A DNA stretch of 38,819 nt from Bifiguratus adelaidae (lineage: Eukaryota; Mucoromycota; Endogonomycetes; Endogonales). This document shows positions 35,705-38,819 of the stretch, one piece after another. The notes under the pieces were generated by a model, which saw only the letters and a program-made list of their open reading frames with translations, did no database searches and had not been told where the DNA came from. Position numbers and translations under genes: made by a program. The stretch lies in contig MVBO01000140.1 of NCBI GenBank assembly GCA_002261195.1, positions 1-38,819 on the forward strand, read 5' to 3'. The first letter of the stretch is position 1, and each line of letters opens with the position of its first letter.

Positions 35705-36262
35705 CTATTCGAGCCGTTGGAACGGTGTCGCGTAAGCAAATGTGCCGCGAATACTGGAGTCCACGTCGTGCAGCGCAAGTATTTGAAAGTGAGATTGCCA
35801 GGCTGGCTCGGGAGGCGCGATATTGTACTCATTGGACCCGACGAAATCGAACCTTGAGTAGTATTTGGGGTCACCGAGAACGCCTATGAAAGGTTCGTGC
35901 AGCGCGTCAGCTGCGCCAATGATGGCGTACATTAAAGCCTTCCCTATACCTTGCCGTTGGTGTTCCGGGACAACGGACAACGGAGCGAGAGCCAAGACAG
36001 ACCAGGGGCAGAATGAGGTCTTGACGGTGGCGCGGGTGCACATGACGTGCCCGACAAGTTCGCCATTGAGTTCGGCTACCAGAGATAGCTCAGGTATAAA
36101 GCTGCTGTGGGCCCGTAGCTCAGCTACTAAGGTGGCCTCCTTTGGTTCGGGGTCACTGAGGGTCGAGAACGCCACGCAGATGACCCTGTGAATGGCAGGA
36201 CTGTCCCCTCGGCTTTCCCTGCGCACCTGGAGAATATGACCTTCGCGACGCGCAGGTGTCAT
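35705..36262 (-). CDS. GNAT-family N-acetyltransferase (YhbS-like)
   Basis: This single-exon gene encodes 185 aa. GNAT enzymes transfer acetyl from acetyl-CoA to amines. The acetyl-CoA loop is QRQGIGKAL, preceded by the beta-4 strand LALAPLSVVPEH and followed by FIGVLGDPKYYSRFDF. The latter is characteristic of the bacterial YhbS-like group, which often carries such a gene; bacterial origin by transfer is possible but unproven. The codon before the ATG at 36262 belongs to a TTG-started longer frame, rejected. The substrate is unknown. Its 3' end lies 353 bp from the EST1-like gene start and its 5' side 265 bp from the monooxygenase stop. The lack of introns contrasts with its neighbours. Confidence 0.88.
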   Translation of the reverse strand: MTPARREGHILQVRRESRGDSPAIHRVICVAFSTLSDPEPKEATLVAELRAHSSFIPELSLVAELNGELVGHVMCTRATVKTSFCPWSVLALAPLSVVPEHQRQGIGKALMYAIIGAADALHEPFIGVLGDPKYYSRFDFVGSNEYNIAPPEPAWQSHFQILALHDVDSSIRGTFAYATPFQRLE

Positions 36263-36527
36263 ATGTCGCAAGGTGTTTGTTGATCAAGATGCAAGTGTCT
36301 TAGCTCTGCCCATTGTTGTATCACTGTCGCCAAAATTCGACGCGTGGGACAGTGCGCGAGGGCTGTCTGCGCAGTTTATAAGGTGCTCACGTAGCCACGC
36401 TGCCTGGCTAATGTATTGATATGGTGACTGGACTGCTAGCTTTAGGGCAGCAAATGGTAGTATGTCTGATGCAAGGAGGTATACTCGGCCAATTTGCCAC
36501 AGAATTATACATCTACGTCTACAATGT

Positions 36528-38412
36528 CTAATAGTAAAGCGGATGCTCCTTGGGCTGAACCTTGCATGGGACCGAGGGAGCGGGGAGCCACTTGAGAACG
36601 GGCCTAATTTCATGGTATCTGTCTAGGATGGGCAAGCTGAAAAGAAAGGGCAATTGAAAGAGCGTTTTGCCCGCAAACTTCCAAAACGCGTTGGGCCAGG
36701 TGGTCAAATTGCCCATTAGACGTGCTTGTTCGACAGCCCATTTCGCACGATCATGTCGTAATTTGACAAAGGTGTTGAAAGCCTCCTCGTAATTCTTGGT
36801 AGTCAGAGGCTGCGTCTCGGATTGCATAGCGTGGTACAAGACGTTGGTCAGGATACTGTAGCGTAGATTGTGTGAAACTCTAAAAAAATATAGACGGGCT
36901 AATTCACTTACACTGCTCCTTCAATGGATTGGTTTGCGCCTTGACCTATAGCACGTAAACTAGTATCTCCAGACGTAGAGGCGATTCCACTTACCGTTGA
37001 AAGGCGATGTCTTATGGGTATGGGAAAGAGGAATTGGGCGTAATCGTTAAGCAAGCTTCCAAGTTTTCACAGTCGAAACTGTCTTACCTTATGAGCAGCT
37101 AAAGAGATGCATTGTCAATGCTAATATGCTCAGCATCCACTTACCATCACCAATAAGAATCGTACGACCATACGTCCATCGATCTACCGTTTGTGAATAT
37201 CTTTTCTATATCCTAAGACGCATGAGTTACCAAAGCAACGTTCCTCCAGGTTAATTTTGACCAGGACGTCTGCCTCATCCGCCATTTGACCAAAGGACAG
37301 TCCTTTATGAGGTGTAAGAAGGTTCTTGTACTTTGTAGACATGTCGTTGGCATCTGCCGGAGTCCACTGCAACTTGACACCATCTTTCGGGTTCTCGATA
37401 CGTGTGATCAATCCGAAGTTGATTCTTGGAGGAGTATCTGGCTCTGAACAGATTGTCATGAGTTCAGTACAATAATTACCTACACTCTGTCCTTCTTACC
37501 TTGACTAGCCGTTACAATCGTGTTCATTAAATAATCCTTGCTCATCATCCAGTTAAAGTGGTTATTCACTTCGAGTCCAGGCATGGGCTTGGAAAATCCA
37601 AAGACAGCATGATAGCGACACTGAAGGCCTTCCTTATCACCCTCAGTCATCAGATGGGGAGCTTCTTGTTCGATATTTCGATACATGGCTCGGCGAACAT
37701 GGGACCATGCGCCATCAGCACCAACGAGAAAATCTCCAGTGTACTCGGACCCGTCATCACAAACGGCGGTGACCTTATCAGTGGTCTCCACAATGTTCGT
37801 CACTTTCTTTCCACTAGATTTGGCATGAGCACAAATACAATCACATTGCGGGATGCTCACCAGTGGATGTGGCGGTCGTCAATCTGTGTCCAAAGAGCAA
37901 CCAACAGATCCTTCCGATACACCAAAATTTGAGGATATCCCCAACGTTCTTCCCAGCCTTGTCCTGGATATGCCGCCATACTCGTCCAAATCCGAACGGT
38001 GTCTCCGCGTTGTTCCCAGAAATCATTTTTCAGAGCATTAGTACCTTTGGCCTTGAGCTTCTCGTACAAGCCTAGATTACTATTAGTACTCCATCACCGC
38101 TAAAACGCTGTCTTTTAGCTTACCCAATTGGTCAAAGATCCGGAGACCATTCGGTACCAAAAAAATATTGGAACCATGCGAGCGATCGGCAAGTTCGGAA
38201 CGCTCGAGGACGACAAAGTCAATATCTGCTTTCAGAAAGCAGTTGGCCAGAGTAAGACCTGCGATACCGCCTCCGACAATGATTGCCTTTGGTTTCTGTA
38301 CGGGTGGTAATCGTCCGTTTCCGTTGGTAATTTGCATAGGAGCGTTTCCGTTCACAAGGTCGGATCGATCGATCATGGTCGTCCTTGCGGCGGACTCGCT
38401 GTCGGTTTCCAT
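36528..38412 (-). CDS. FAD-dependent aromatic-type monooxygenase
   Basis: Nine exons: 38412-38124, 38071-37861, 37813-37500, 37443-37231, 37183-37145, 37098-37088, 37010-36995, 36945-36912 and 36879-36528; 492 aa. It is a group A flavin hydroxylase related to salicylate hydroxylase and PaxM-type fungal enzymes. Seen are the Rossmann GGGIAG (47-52), the DG motif FLVGADGAW, and the GD motif RTILIGDAAHK (D355) followed by SPFNGQGANQSIEGAV. The GD region is spread over five exons, two of them 11 and 16 nt, yet each joins in phase. The substrate is unknown. The start at 38412 follows an open frame with GTG at 38511, and ATG at 38376 is an alternative. The next gene upstream is an MFS permease. Splicing is inferred from family motifs only. 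Confidence 0.88.
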
Positions 38413-38666
38413 AGCAGTAAGCCGAGTGAAAGAAGCGTAAGAGAATAAAAGAGAGGCAGTCGATAGTAAGGTTGTGCAAGAAAAACCGTTCGTGCAACTT
38501 TGTGGTGACACATTCTGTGCGTCTATTCCTGAAAGTCATCGAGATAATTTCTAAGTGCATATCTAGGCGCAGGAACGTGGCATTATTCAAAATCTAGAAG
38601 TGTTCTAGTGATAACCTGTATTATCTACAAGAATGACAATATTACATGATAGTGCATAGTATGGGT
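38413..38666. other. Intergenic, monooxygenase promoter and MFS 3' UTR
   Basis: This 254 bp stretch lies between two minus-strand genes. The frame of the monooxygenase remains open to about 38511, so coding sequence might extend further. No other feature is evident. Confidence 0.4.
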
Positions 38667-38819
38667 TTAGATCAAGTATCGGAAGCGTTTTCTAGGTTGC
38701 GCAGCTTCTTCCGGCAAGCTTTGCGAATTTTCGATGGCCTGTGGATCAGCTTTCTCCTCCTCCGCCTCCAATAGATCCATCTTGCGGTTTTCACGAACAA
38801 GATAGAAGCGATAGCCAAC
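38667..38819 (-). CDS. MFS permease C-terminus (5' part beyond window)
   Basis: Only the last 50 codons are inside the window, ending at a TAA at 38669-38667; the frame is open to the edge. It reads VGYRFYLVRENRKMD, then an acidic, Ala/Glu-rich tail, and ends KRFRYLI. A final membrane helix exit followed by a charged tail ending in FRY-hydrophobic is characteristic of allantoate/anion permeases (Dal5-like MFS). This is inferred from a short fragment, so the substrate cannot be stated. It is the neighbour of the FAD monooxygenase on the same strand. Confidence 0.55.
   Translation of the reverse strand, partial: VGYRFYLVRENRKMDLLEAEEEKADPQAIENSQSLPEEAAQPRKRFRYLI

Overview
This is a compact, intron-rich nuclear segment of a filamentous fungus. 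The evidence is a Chs3-type (class IV) chitin synthase, PEX10, an OPT oligopeptide transporter, an EST1/SMG6-type protein and a Ubc8-type E2, all interrupted by many 45-75 nt GT-AG introns. I infer an early-diverging (Mucoromycota-like) lineage from overall protein flavour; this is tentative. The supplied single-frame ORFs cover only fragments of most genes. I rebuilt exon chains by hand from splice consensus, reading-phase agreement and recognisable protein families, giving 20 protein genes (two cut by the window edges). No tRNA, rRNA, transposon or CRISPR array could be supported.

Layout. 1-10.8 kb, all minus strand: 5' part of a BAT2_N/PRRC2-like protein, PEX10, a SET-domain protein and a class IV chitin synthase, packed head to tail with gaps of 56-244 bp. 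10.8-12.4 kb: the largest gene-free stretch, a divergent promoter region. 12.4-17.1 kb, plus strand: an OPT peptide transporter and a Rieske-type sterol desaturase resembling Neverland/DAF-36. 17.2-21.0 kb, minus: a SAM methyltransferase and a monocarboxylate-type MFS transporter. 21.4-24.3 kb, plus: MCM3 with a cell-cycle-type promoter. 24.5-26.6 kb, minus: small heat-shock protein Hsp20 with a strong heat-shock element array, and a bHLH transcription factor that shares a 78 bp bidirectional promoter with plus-strand ISD11. 27.2-30.9 kb, minus: Ubc8 (GID-type E2), a YheT/ABHD1-3 hydrolase and mitochondrial ribosomal protein bS18m, whose promoter overlaps that of a plus-strand dienelactone hydrolase (31.0-31.8 kb). 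31.9-38.8 kb, minus: an EST1/SMG6-like protein with an intact PIN nuclease triad, a GNAT acetyltransferase, an FAD monooxygenase with 11 and 16 nt microexons, and the tail of an MFS permease.

Functionally this is mostly a housekeeping neighbourhood: DNA replication, mitochondrial Fe-S and ribosome biogenesis, peroxisome import, cell-wall synthesis and protein quality control, with a few accessory metabolic genes. I see no operon-like novel system. The most notable items are the animal-type Rieske sterol desaturase, the SET protein with an altered catalytic motif and a conserved N-terminal module, the strictly periodic heat-shock element, and the microexons. All splice sites are predictions from sequence; no transcript evidence was available.
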